64,000 bases of DNA from Malaya genurostris (lineage: Eukaryota > Arthropoda > Insecta > Diptera > Culicidae), in assembly GCF_030247185.1 (NCBI RefSeq), contig NC_080572.1, positions 212,627,435 through 212,691,434 on the forward strand. The letters run 5' to 3'. The notes beneath the pieces were generated by a model, which saw only the letters and a list, made by a program, of their open reading frames with translations, ran no database searches and was not told the DNA's origin. Position 1 is the first letter of the stretch; each line of letters begins with the position of its first letter. The position numbers were made by a program, and so were the translations under genes. Positions 31,770 to 44,340 of this stretch are shown in pieces.

Positions 31770-33973
31770 TATTTTTACGTTTCGTCTTTGACTCATCAGT
31801 GCAGAGCAGTTCAAATTGAACTGCTTAGTGCTAAACTCGGCAGTTCAATTTGAACCGCTAAGCAGACGTAAAGTTTCTGCTACTTACAGAACACTTTTTG
31901 TTTTGCAACGGAGTGCAATGTCTTTTCTGACGTGCCGAACGAAAACGTGTTTTCGACTATTCTGGCCGATGCAGGTATGGTCATTTAGGGGTTAGCCAAA
32001 TTTTGTGCTAGGGCACATAACCGTTTTCATTATTTTTACGTTTCGTCTTTGACTCATCAGTGCAGAGCAGTTCAAATTGAACTGCTTAGTGCTAAACTCG
32101 GCAGTTCAATTTGAACCGCTAAGCAGACGTAAAGTTTCTGCTACTTACAGAACACTTTTTGTTTTGCAACGGAGTGCAATGTCTTTTCTGACGTGCCGAA
32201 CGAAAACGTGTTTTCGACTATTCTGGCCGATGCAGGTATGGTCATTTAGGGGTTAGCCAAATTTTGTGCTAGGGCACATAACCGTTTTCATTATTTTTAC
32301 GTTTCGTCTTTGACTCATCAGTGCAGAGCAGTTCAAATTGAACTGCTTAGTGCTAAACTCGGCAGTTCAATTTGAACCGCTAAGCAGACGTAAAGTTTCT
32401 GCTACTTACAGAACACTTTTTGTTTTGCAACGGAGTGCAATGTCTTTTCTGACGTGCCGAACGAAAACGTGTTTTCGACTATTCTGGCCGATGCAGGTAT
32501 GGTCATTTAGGGGTTAGCCAAATTTTGTGCTAGGGCACATAACCGTTTTCATTATTTTTACGTTTCGTCTTTGACTCATCAGTGCAGAGCAGTTCAAATT
32601 GAACTGCTTAGTGCTAAACTCGGCAGTTCAATTTGAACCGCTAAGCAGACGTAAAGTTTCTGCTACTTACAGAACACTTTTTGTTTTGCAACGGAGTGCA
32701 ATGTCTTTTCTGACGTGCCGAACGAAAACGTGTTTTCGACTATTCTGGCCGATGCAGGTATGGTCATTTAGGGGTTAGCCAAATTTTGTGCTAGGGCACA
32801 TAACCGTTTTCATTATTTTTACGTTTCGTCTTTGACTCATCAGTGCAGAGCAGTTCAGAGCAGTTCGAAACGTAAAAATAATGAAAACGGTTATGTGCCC
32901 TAGCACAAAATTTGGCTAACCCCTAAATGACCATACCTGCATCGGCCAGAATAGTCGAAAACACGTTTTCGTTCGGCACGTCAGAAAAGACATTGCACTC
33001 CGTTGCAAAACAAAAAGTGTTCTGTAAGTAGCAGAAACTTTACGTCTGCTTAGCGGTTCAAATTGAACTGCCGAGTTTAGCACTAAGCAGTTCAATTTGA
33101 ACTGCTCTGCACTGATGAGTCAAAGACGAAACGTAAAAATAATGAAAACGGTTATGTGCCCTAGCACAAAATTTGGCTAACCCCTAAATGACCATACCTG
33201 CATCGGCCAGAATAGTCGAAAACACGTTTTCGTTCGGCACGTCAGAAAAGACATTGCACTCCGTTGCAAAACAAAAAGTGTTCTGTAAGTAGCAGAAACT
33301 TTACGTCTGCTTAGCGGTTCAAATTGAACTGCCGAGTTTAGCACTAAGCAGTTCAATTTGAACTGCTCTGCACTGATGAGTCAAAGACGAAACGTAAAAA
33401 TAATGAAAACGGTTATGTGCCCTAGCACAAAATTTGGCTAACCCCTAAATGACCATACCTGCATCGGCCAGAATAGTCGAAAACACGTTTTCGTTCGGCA
33501 CGTCAGAAAAGACATTGCACTCCGTTGCAAAACAAAAAGTGTTCTGTAAGTAGCAGAAACTTTACGTCTGCTTAGCGGTTCAAATTGAACTGCCGAGTTT
33601 AGCACTAAGCAGTTCAATTTGAACTGCTCTGCACTGATGAGTCAAAGACGAAACGTAAAAATAATGAAAACGGTTATGTGCCCTAGCACAAAATTTGGCT
33701 AACCCCTAAATGACCATACCTGCATCGGCCAGAATAGTCGAAAACACGTTTTCGTTCGGCACGTCAGAAAAGACATTGCACTCCGTTGCAAAACAAAAAG
33801 TGTTCTGTAAGTAGCAGAAACTTTACGTCTGCTTAGCGGTTCAAATTGAACTGCCGAGTTTAGCACTAAGCAGTTCAATTTGAACTGCTCTGCACTGATG
33901 AGTCAAAGACGAAACGTAAAAATAATGAAAACGGTTATGTGCCCTAGCACAAAATTTGGCTAACCCCTAAATG
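31770..33973. mobile_element. Inverted array of 261-bp repeats (fold-back type)
   Basis: Left arm: the unit starting 'acgtttcgtctttgactcat' begins at 31777, 32038, 32299 and 32560, exactly 261 bp apart, and a partial fifth begins at 32821. Right arm: the reverse complement begins at 32866 and repeats with the same 261-bp period (unit ends 32873, 33134, 33395, 33656, 33917), ending at 33973. The units look identical. Each contains 'gcagttcaaattgaactgc' and its relatives, themselves palindromic. An 11-bp direct repeat 'actaaagtact' flanks the array at 31758-31768 and 33974-33984. No protein is encoded. Resembles fold-back elements with arms made of tandem repeats; an assembly artefact must be excluded. 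Confidence 0.85.
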
Positions 33974-34299
33974 ACTAAAGTACTGTTTTTAATAATTGCA
34001 ACGGAAGGGATTTTCCTATTTTTGAAATTTTTGTTGTTAGAACAACATTTCGATAGCTATCAAAAACCGTGAAATATGTTCGATTATAAATTTAGAACAC
34101 CATCAAATAAAAGACATAAAAACACGTTTCACTCGTTAGATGGGGAGCGTTACGTTAAGCTAAATAAGCTAGAAAGCGTTGCATACGATAATTTTCATAA
34201 ATTGAGGGTTACAAAACATATGAGTTATTTTGTGGAAATTGTGAATGTTATAAACCGTTATAAGGGTTAGATTCTTGCGGTAAACGAGTTACGATGTCA

Positions 34300-34690
34300 A
34301 AGCGTACATGCGTTACTTTTTCGTAAGTTATGAAGCGTTACATGCGTTGGTTTTAATAAGTTATAGACGTTACGAAGCGTTGCATGCGTTACTTTTTTGT
34401 GAGTTATAGGCATTACGAAGTGTTCCATGAGTTACTTTTTTGTAAGTTAAAGGCGTTACGAAATGTTACATGCGTTATTTTTAGTATGTTATGGGCATCA
34501 CGAAGCGTTACATGCGTTATTTTTTATGTGAATCATAAGCGTTACGAAGTGTTACATGCGTTACTTTTTAGTAAGTTATAGGCGTTACGAAGCGTAACGC
34601 TTGTAACTTTTTTGTGAGTTATAAGTATTACAAAGCGTTACATGTGTTATTTTTTGTAAGTTTTAGATTTTACGAAGCGTAACAGTTTTT
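34300..34690 (+). repeat. ~42-bp minisatellite, about 9 copies
   Basis: Degenerate units of the form 'acatgcgttac', a T run, 'gtaagttataggcgttacga', 'agcgtt', 42-44 bp long. Coding frames across it are by-products of the 42-bp (3 x 14) period. Confidence 0.8.
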
Positions 34691-34754
34691 CTGCACACAG
34701 TTATCACATTGGAAGCAAGAGGCGGGTGCTTAGAGCAGTGTGTCAATCACACCT

Positions 34755-34888
34755 GAAGGCTGCTGTCAGAGTGCAAACGTCACGCGAAGCGTTAAGACTC
34801 GCGAAGAGTGAATGCGATCGCTAACAGTTATCGTATTGAATCGCTTCGCTTCGCTCCGCGTTCCGCGCTCACTCTGACAGCAACCTAA
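34755..34888. repeat. Small inverted-repeat unit, locally GC-rich
   Basis: 'gctgctgtcagagtg' and 'cactctgacagcaac' are inverted at the edges of a 130-bp block rich in cg dinucleotides (cgcgaagcg, cgcttcgcttcgctccgcg). A likely MITE remnant. Confidence 0.45.
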
Positions 34889-35381
34889 CGCACATGTCAG
34901 TCATGAAGTGTTTGTCTGTCGACTATGATCACACTGTGATTACATTGTCACAGATAATCTGCACACTTTGACTTCATACAAATGGACCTTCACGTCGATT
35001 TTGACGGTTTGCAGACAACTGAATTTTTACTGAATTTTATACGGAATTTACAAAAAAAAACATACTAATTTTATACAGATTTTTAAGAAAGTCGGTGATT
35101 TCCACCAATACAATAATAATATTACAGAAATCATAGCTGTTGAACTTTCAGAACGCATCCATGCGCTTCATTTGTCATCAATTGCTCTCTCCTCATGACA
35201 GATTCTTGCATATTCTATATATTAATAATGAAATTAGAACTGGAAAGTGTGCCAGACTTTTTTCAACGAACAACGAGAGACAATTCTAAGCCAAATTTCA
35301 TTTATGATAAATAATTAGACATCATAACAAAATGATGAAACTTCCTTTTTCGACAAGGATGTTTTCTCCTGGATGTAAAAG

Positions 35382-35751
35382 GTGATTTTTTGTTGGTATC
35401 GTTTTGGCAACAGATCACGCGTCTATCCTTTGTTCGATGGCCAAAATGAAGAAAGATTCACTTTTTTTTATCGAAAAATTGTGTTCAGCGACGAAGCTCA
35501 TTTCTGGTTGAATGGATACGCCAACAAGCAAATATTTTGCATCTGGAGTGAAAACCAGCTAGAAGCATTGCAAGAGCTATCAATGCATCCCAAAAAAGTC
35601 ACTGTTTGGCGTGGATTATGGGCCGGTGGCACTTTGTCGTGAAATACCGGCCGATATGTTGGAGAGAGTGTGCCAAAATTGAACTGTACGCATGAGTCAT
35701 CTGAAGCGGAACCGCGGCCAACATTTGCATGAAATCATCTTCAAATATTAA
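35382..35751 (+). pseudogene. Tc/mariner-type transposase relic
   Basis: Translates as KIVFSDEAHFWLNGY and MHPKKVTVWRGLWAGG, the first catalytic region of a Tc/mariner-like transposase widespread in insects. It runs through a TGA at 35640 directly into a C-terminal fragment (ADMLERVCQN, stop in place of Trp, then KRNRGQHLHEIIFKY and TAA 35749-35751). The middle of the catalytic domain, including the second and third acidic residues, is deleted, and the N-terminus is absent. No inverted repeats could be placed. A dead remnant. Confidence 0.75.
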
Positions 35752-38700
35752 TTTTCTCAAATTTGTTTCTGAAAGTCAAATCCTATATCTCCTTGAAAAA
35801 TTCACTCTATATTTAGAAACTTCAATGAGTGCAATAAAGATAGAGATAATTTACTGTGGATTAAACTAAAAACTTTTACTGTGGATTTAACTAAAAATAA
35901 ACCAATTTTTTCTACTACCCCTCCGATGGAATGCATAAATTCAACACGCACGATCTAGAATCGCTGGGCTCCTCTCGAAATAAAATCCTAGATGCGGGCC
36001 TGGAAGTAGTGTGTAAGGAGTACGTTTAACCCCATAATGCCCCCACGACAAAATATCTATTAAACATTTTTATTATTGCAACGGTGGTGAATCCTCTAAT
36101 CTACATAAGTACCGCCTCAATGGCTTTCCCTAATGCACTTGTCAACAAGCAACCAGCAAAACCAGTCGTCAGGTTAGTTGTCTGTTGAATTATCATAAAA
36201 ATTAATTTATTCAAACAACGCATGAGATCATGATGATTCTACGATGACCTACCTCACACCAGAATCTATCTGATTATGCACATGCCGCGCCAAATCCGAA
36301 ACCGGAAAATCGAAAACTCCAACCGCACAGTACAGTGTCAATCGTGCGAAACCGTTCTGCAACGAATCCTAATTAGAGTTAGTAACACAGCAACCGTAAA
36401 AAAAAAACAAGAAGAGATAAATCATTTTCAAGGGCTTTCAACGTCGCTGCTGCGGACAAGTGACGAACCTGACGTTTTTGTTTTTGTCGGAGACATAAAC
36501 GGTGTCGAGATCGGTAGTAAATTACTTGCAACGCCAATTTCAGCTGTGAAGCACTACCTCAGTACTTGCCTAGAAGAAGATTGGTTCTTGTTGCCGTTCG
36601 ATTTCGTACATTATCGTTAAAAGACTATAAAATGGTTAGAATCGACACTTCCGATGTAAATTAGTTTAATCAATCAAATCTGACACCAGTTTAATCCCAA
36701 GATTTTATGTCCCGTGGATCGACTCACGATTGATTAATTTGTTGGTTAATTGAATGCCGGTTGTTTCATAACTAAGAACGAAAAGAAAAAATGTTCCCTT
36801 TGATGTAAAGATCGTGATTGATTTTGAATATTGGATACCGTGACTTTCCAAGCACGGACATTCCCAGAAATCATTTGAAAGTTGGAAGAAATAAGTCTGC
36901 TTTAGTTCAGTCAAACAATTAGTTCAAGTTAAACAGTAAAAACAGAGAATCCTTCACGAAACGGAAATCACTCCAACTGGTGCAACGAGGTAACATCTCT
37001 GACAGGTGACTGCAATTAGCCTTTTTTATATCTGTGCGATACAAACAGTGTGAACTTGCAGCGGTGTGAAACCACCCAACAGAGACGATAATTTATGCCA
37101 CTGGAAGTATAGGCGAAAAAAAAACAAAAACACAAAACAGTCAAATCGCGTGGGTGATCTAATAGTGATTCAGCTGCTAACCAAGGGTGAGACGTGCCGA
37201 GCACAGATCAGGGCATGGCGTGCAGTTTTTTAAGCGTTTCCGGATGTTCATTCTGGGTTAATATAAATGTGTGATCTTCTCACGCCGCTGTTCGATTTTG
37301 GATGTTTTTTTTTCTCTGCCAATGCAAATCTATTTGAGAAGGGCGGATATCACGACAAGTGTTCGATGAAGGTGTCTTCAATGAAACTGCTTTATGTATA
37401 CCCAAATGTGTCATACCTTCCTCCATCCATCCAAACTTGGTGTATTTTTAGATCTATTTCACGAACAGCTGATTCTCCTTGGCGGCTTTGACAAAAAGTG
37501 TATTTGTATGTAAAACACGAAAACTCAGCCGCAATATAAACTACCTGTCCGGCATGTCAAAGTGTCTTTACTGCGGATATACTAATGTTTATGTCATGTT
37601 ACAGCACCGTATTAGGTCATTCTTAGGTTAGCAGAATGCACGGTAAAACCTTCATAAGCTTGAGGTGCATTTGATTCAAAGGTTATTGAGGCGCTTGGGT
37701 TATGGCACCTGTTGATTTCTTGAGTACGTTAAACTTCGCACGTCTCTTTTAGAAAGGAAGTGGTTAAGAAGAATATAATCGAACAGAAAATGTATGAACG
37801 GGAACCAGATGTTCTGTAAGGAAAACAAAATTAGAGTACATTAGTACAATTAGGGGCATCTCACAGCAAATATTTCGCTGTAAATTTTGTACCTCACAAC
37901 CCTTTAACTCATCCAGACAGTAACGCATCTCTATTTTTCTTATTCTAATATTTTAGTAATTTTTCCTTCGAGCTTTTAAGAATAGCCTTATCTGGAAAAA
38001 TTATTTTTCATCTTTCATGTTAGTTCTAATACTTCAATACTATAGGTTGTAGTGAGCTCCATTTATTCGCGTTTCTCATCGCTTATTCTCATGTGGAGAT
38101 TCGTTAGTGGTGCAAGTGCTTCGTGTTTGTTGGCATGTTTATTTCACATGCTTATTTTACTCACTTAAAGTTAATGCATATTATAAGTTAAAAATGTTCT
38201 AATCCATACTCTAAACAGTCTGGATGGAGCTCAATTTAGCCGCGTCCCTTGTCTCTATTTCGAAAACGGCGATTCATCAGTAATAAAATTGTTCCACGAG
38301 AATAATGTCCGTTATTTTAATGATCTTTTCTCTAAAAAAGCTGTCTTAATCAGTGCGGTAAAATTTTATTTAAAATCGAATAATATCATATGAAAATTGA
38401 ATTCGGCTGTAGTTCTTGTGTGGCTTATTTCTCGGAAGGGCAATGCGTGGAACACTTGTAGAACTAATTTGATACTATTATTCTGCTGAAGGAAGTATAT
38501 TGATACGTTAAGGCGTTTGAGAGTTATGCAATATTTTTGAGTTTTTTGAAGGTATTTTTAAAACTAATTTAAATAAGTTAAAAAAATAACACCCTCCCAA
38601 TTTTCTCTTAAATTTTTACTTATGTTGTGACCTTTCAGGAAACGCATAGAAAACATTTTTATCGGTCTGGCAATTAATGAATATTGATATTTGAAGCTTG

Positions 38701-40971
38701 ACTAGTTTTTGATGAAAAAATAATCATAACTTTTTACTGGTAGCTCATATGAAAAAGCTTGCTTGTACAAAATTGTGCGTAATGATTAGTACAACAACTC
38801 TTCTGAAGACAACTTTTCCGTAGAACGTTTCACAAAAAAAGTTAGAACATAAAAAGTGAATTTTCAGGAGCCACCCTGCTTTTATTCGGGAAAATTGATG
38901 TAACTCGATCAAATGAAAAGCTAGGGAGGTGCTTTTTTCAGCAAAGTTGCTCAAAATAAAGTTTCCTACAACTTTATTGTACAACAAAATCATTTTTGAG
39001 TTCAATTAAGAAAGTTAGATTTCAGATTTCAATCTAAATGAGGACCACCCTAGTAACTTTTTTCATCAAGAGGAGCGCCATTTGATTACAAACAACTTTT
39101 GTGAACACACCAACTACAAAAAACTAATATTCAATAGTGAAAATATTTTTGTCACGCTAATTTCCCGTTTCGGACCATAGGGCACTGACCGTGAGCATAT
39201 CGATACAACTTCATTTGGCATTGGCGGCCGTTTTCAAGTGAATCTCCCAGAATTCATCGTCAGTTGAACAATCGTACCTAGTCATTTGGAGTTTTGCTTG
39301 CTCAGTTTCGAGTGCCAACTAATTTAACTGCTTCATTGCCTTCACTGTTGGTAGTGAGCAAGTTCGAATGAATAGAATTATAAAGGGAGTAAGGAATTAA
39401 AAATGAAAACTGAATGAGGAAATTATTAATTAATGTGTATCCTGTAATTGATATTTCAGCTAACCGTTTTGTCTTTCATCTATTATCTTGAACCAATTCG
39501 AATGTTTACATGAACCTCATTTGAAGGCCCCCCTCACACTATTGAAAGAGATTTTTTGTTACTTCAAGAGATCAACTGATGGTGATTAAACTGAGCTTTG
39601 ATTTGAAGAGAATCGATTGAAGAATCGAATACTGCCCGTTCGGTACGTCACACAGTGGTCCAAAACTGGAAAAAGACGGTCAAAAGTGTGTACTAACTTT
39701 CACTGATTTTTAAGAGCTAACGTGTCTTCGAAGAACTTTTACAAGATTATATTACGCTTCTTTTGAAAGTGGCACCTTACCAATTTCGGAAAAAAAAATT
39801 TTTTTTCTTATCTCATTTTGAAGAAAAAAACATTTGAAATATTTTTGCAGAAGATATAAATAATATAAAAAAATATTTTTTGAGATATATTCACTTTATT
39901 TTAAAAACAGTTTTTTTGGTTTTATCTACGTAGAATCTACCTCTATTACCTAAGTATCTACTACAAAGTGCGCATAAATACGCATAAACAAGCTTATGCT
40001 TGCACGCGCAGCTTAAGCAAATTGTTGTGATTATTATTTTGTTTACTTTTTGACAATTAACAATATTAGAAAAAATCTAAGTGGAACTCGATGCCATTTA
40101 TTAGGCCTTTTCAAAGTTAGTTTTAAATATTGAAAATCAGGAAAAATTATCAAAAGTTCAATACATATGAAAAAAATGGAAAAATGTTTTCCAAACAAAA
40201 TATGAAAAAGTATTGTAAAAGTACAAACCTATACGAAGAGATTTCATTTTTAAACGAGTAAATAAATTAAGTTATCGCGAAGCAACACGTTTTTTAAGAC
40301 GATATGTTGATCGTGCGACGCTCACTTAGAGATGTGCGAAGCAGCTCATACCGGTGAGCAGCTCCGAACCGACCAGCTCACTAAAGGGAATTGATTCAAT
40401 GTATCAGCTCATCAGCTCATTTAAATGGAACTGAAGGTTTGTTTTGAGCGCCGTTTTTTTTGTACTGTTTTTTCTTTCATATGCATGATCGAAATCATTG
40501 ATGCATAAAGAACAATGCTATGCGAATTAACTTGTCTGCGAATTATTATTATGTCATATTTGAGAATATCTGCAAAAGTGGCATCCCTGAATGTACCTTA
40601 GCCTACTGAGTGAAAGGTAAGATTTCTCATTGACAATGGCTCATTCAATCTGTTAAAGAAGGATAGATGCACATTTTGAAGAACTGACAAGAGCTCATGC
40701 ACACATTTCTTCTCATTTATTACTCGCTCTTCAAGAGCCGAAGATCCGTTAGCACTCAGGATTTTCTCATTGAAAAATAAATTGGATTAGGATTATATTT
40801 TCCTATAAGTATTGTAAAAGTTTGCTGCATTAAGTTGCATATTTCGCTTCAGTACATGGTTTTCTGGGTAAAAATAGGTAAAATGATGTATAACTTTTCC
40901 AGAAAAGAATAAACCTATGCATTACCTTCTACAAAATTATGGGATTTTATATTTTCTACAACTATTCCAAA
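35752..40971. other. Intergenic, no gene established
   Basis: Mostly AT-rich non-coding DNA. One 114-codon open frame (36276-36620, starting MHMPRQIRNRK and containing DEPDVFVFVGDINGVEIGS) has no recognisable domain and may be chance or an exon. A 'cagctcatcagctcat' rich patch lies at 40330-40440. Nothing else could be supported. Confidence 0.4.
36276..36623 (+). CDS. Hypothetical 114-aa ORF, unrecognised
   Basis: ATG 36276 to TAA 36621. N-terminal half basic and polar, C-terminal half with DEPDVFVFVGDINGVEI and HYLSTCLEEDWFLLPF. No signal peptide, no membrane segment and no family resemblance that I can name. The surroundings give no promoter or splice support. It could be an exon of an unmodelled gene or a chance frame. 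Confidence 0.15.
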
Positions 40972-40973
40972 TA

Positions 40974-41793
40974 ACACATGGATCAATAAGTCCCGAGACT
41001 AAAGCAGAGATGGCGCTCGTAGTAAACCAGTAACCACGTCTTTCTAGAGTACTAACCTTTGCTTGAAACGGGTCAAAATTTTAAGTCGATCCGACCTGAA
41101 ACAGCTGAGTTATCGAGGTTGGAGTAAAGTCGTTTTGTAGTTTGTTTAAAAAATGGATTGAAAAATGTTATCCGGACCCTTGTCCATCAGAAGCAACGAT
41201 TTGTCGGTGGTTCGCCGAGTTTAAACGTGGTCGTACCGACACAAATGACGCGGAACGCTCGGGTAGACCTGTGGAAGCCGTTACACCGGAAAATATGAGT
41301 GAAGTGACAAAAATTATAATAAAAGATCGTAAAGTGAAGCTCCGTGAGATTGCTAAGATGACACAGATATCATATGGAAGTGTATTTACTATCCTTCATG
41401 AAAAATTGAGCACGAAAAAGGTTTTTTCCAAGTGGGTGCCGCGATTGCTTTTTCATCAATGCACCATGCCACAAGTCGATGAAAACAATGGCGAAATTGA
41501 ACGAATTGGGCTTTGATCTGCTTCCCCACCCCCATACTCGCCACATTTAGCCCCCAGTGACTACTGGCTCTTCGCTGATCTTAAAAAAATGCTCCAGGGA
41601 AAAAGATTTGGCTCAAATGAGGAGGTCATCGCTAAAACTGAAGCTTATTTTGAAGCGAAAGATATTTTTTTATAAACATGGTATTGAAAAATTGGAAAAA
41701 CGTTGGAACCATCACCCTAAAAGGTGATTATGTTGATGAATAAAAAAAATTTTGCAAAAAAAATGTTGTCTCGGGACTTATTGAGCCATGTGT
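40974..41793 (+). mobile_element. Internally deleted mariner element
   Basis: 820-bp element with 26-bp inverted ends starting 'acacatggatcaataagtcc' (one mismatch) and flanked by TA at 40972-40973 and 41794-41795. Full mariners are about 1.3 kb. Here most of the catalytic domain is missing, so this is a non-autonomous derivative. Confidence 0.92.
41142..41675 (+). pseudogene. Mariner transposase with catalytic core deleted
   Basis: The helix-turn-helix half is readable (ATICRWFAEFKRGRT, DAERSGRP, KDRKVKLREIAKMTQISYGS, SKWVPRLL). Directly after WVPRLL the sequence jumps to the region around the second catalytic residue (FHQ...), where a small deletion shifts the frame and removes the Asp. 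The third catalytic region is present in another frame (YSPHLAPSDYWLFADLKK), followed by the usual C-terminus. The first catalytic aspartate is in the deleted part. Inactive. Confidence 0.85.
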
Positions 41794-41795
41794 TA

Positions 41796-43320
41796 AAGTA
41801 TGTATAAAAAGCTAACTTGAAACAAGTTATGATTAGAAACTAGTTTTAAGGGGGTTGTCATAATTCAAAAACTAAAACTAACTTTGAAAAGGACTAAAAA
41901 CAGTTCAATCGAGTTCAACTTAGATTTTTTTTATAGTATTGAGCATATCTTTTCTTATAAATTGTGTAAAAATCAGCTGCATAAAGTTGCATATTTCGCT
42001 TCGGTGTAAGGTTTTATCATAGGTAAAAAAGGTAAAATGATGTATAACTTTGTCAGGAAACAACAAACCTATACACTACCTTTAACAAAAATGTGGGATT
42101 TTTTATTTTCTTCAATTATTCCAAACTAAGTATGCATAAAAAAATAACTCGAAACAAGTTATGAATAAAAAACTGATTTTAGGGGGGTTGCCATGAAAAC
42201 GCTTTGTACATCCGAAACAATGCGACCTAGATTTTTGGTATATTTGACAAATTAAATTATTTTCAATAGTTCTAAAATTTTGTAGAAGAAAAAAATTTCT
42301 ATCTCTTCAGAAAAATAAGTTATGGTTATATTTTTTGTCAAAGTAGGCCATGAACAATTAAGGATAGAATCAAATTGAGCGGTATATATTTGTAATAAAA
42401 TTCTTTAAAGCAACTATATGCATTAAAAGAACGGTTTGGCAGCTACTGATTTGTGTCCACGTTTTTACTGATTCGAACCACTGTGCGTCAGCGAACGTTG
42501 TGTATGTCAGAGTGTGAAGCTTACTGCAGTGTGTTTCACAGTCGGTTTCAATTGAATTGAAACTACGAACTACCAAACATTATTATTCTACTGCTATATC
42601 AGCACAAACAAATATTCTTGATTCTTGGTAGTTGCTACGTTTGAATTTAGGTTAGTGAAAATCGGTTCAATCATAATTGAAACAATTAAGTAAGCTCCAT
42701 TCCAAACCGCAAACTGGAATTTCGGATTATCAAACCACCAGAAAATATGAACTATAAACTGTAACAGTCCAATTTAAAAGAATTTCCAAAACTTTCTGCA
42801 CCTTCGATCTTATGACAATCTAGTATGAGTTTATTTGGTTCTAGACTATCTTGATCGGTAAACTGAAGAAATTTATTAACCAATTTAAAATATTCGCTAC
42901 TCATCACACTTATGCACAATAAACTTATGAAAAAAAGACTCTAAGCACTCTACCTCCGGAACCTGAAATTGCATCTGAATAAAAATCTGGATATTCGTAT
43001 AGAATCTGAAGACCTCAAAGATGGTAAAAATCTGTTGAGTTATCTTTGAAATAAGTTACTAATGTCGTTTTCGCTTGAGAACACTGACACTGACCCAGGG
43101 TAGTTTCATCAAACAAACACTTTTCACGAAACTGTGTTGATTTAGCACTTAGCAACGGGGGTTTGAGCAAACCTGATATAACAACCAGGTTCGAAACTGA
43201 CTCGATTTTCAGTTCAACAACGTTAAAACTAGGTTCGAAACTAGCTTCAAACAAACGGTTTGACAGCAGTTAGAGTGGAAACTGGGTTAGGTTTGGCATC
43301 AAGCGAAAACGACATAATAT
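41796..43320. other. Intergenic, partly dispersed repeat
   Basis: 41796-42180 resembles its counterpart left of the mariner: 'gttgcatatttcgcttc' and 'gtataacttt' occur at both 40830-40900 and 41980-42050. The mariner therefore sits between two related AT-rich segments. 42650-43460 holds fragments of the dispersed mosquito-type repeat ('gtgaaaatcggttcaatcat'; 'ccggaaccgggtacggatct'). No gene. Confidence 0.4.
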
Positions 43321-43666
43321 TATAATCACCTTTTTCACGCTGTCATTCCGGAACCGGGTACGGATCTAAAGGGAATTCACAGACTTTATGTAGAACTATA
43401 AAACCTTTCACTTGTATCTAAGCTTGTAAAAATTGGTTGAGCCGTTTTCGAGATAATTGAGTGACAACGGAACGGAAGTCGGATGCAAAAGAAATAAAGA
43501 AACTTTGTATGGGTCATGCCATTGATGTCAATAATGTGTGCGTAAAAACAAATTCCGGCGCATCTTTTCCTGATTTCAATCAATAAATCTTCCATATGGT
43601 TGAAAAATGAATCGGATCATTCTGCTGCGAAAATCTTAGTCAAGAAAAGCAAAAATCTCAGTCTAA

Positions 43667-43968
<302 letters not shown>

Positions 43969-44019
43969 CGACTGTTACTGCTACTTCTAATACAAATGTT
44001 ACAGTTTTCAGTTATTTCC

Positions 44020-44260
44020 ATTTTCACTTTTAGTTACGTTTCGTCGTTACGACACGTCTGTGCACAGTAGTTTATATTGAACGGTTATGCCACCTAACTG
44101 TCCAATATTACCGACCATTAACCATTGCCGACCAACTCGGTGGTGTTGTAGAAATGTTTCTACTACAGCTCAGGTTGGCGGAAATGGTAAAATGCGTATG
44201 CATGCAATACATAAGAACGCAGGTTCGAATCTTGCCTCTGAGTATATCTTTTTTTCAATA
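44020..44260 (+). repeat. Repeat fragment with tRNA-like segment
   Basis: 44036-44100 ('acgtttcgtcgttacgacac', 'gtgcacagtagttta') is a degenerate relative of the 261-bp unit of the inverted array. 44165-44250 has a B-box-like stem-loop 'gcaggttcgaatcttgc' with a 5-bp stem. A SINE or tRNA-related remnant, not a credible tRNA gene. Confidence 0.35.
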
Positions 44261-44340
44261 AAATCATCATTGCTGTGAGTTTTTCATTGGTTTGACATTT
44301 TCAATATATATTTTCACTTAGTCATTACGAAACTAAACTA

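Noticed and set aside
31770..33973. CRISPR array or protein-coding tandem repeat
   Set aside because: Units are directly adjacent without spacers, inverted at the centre, carry stops in all frames, and the genome is eukaryotic.
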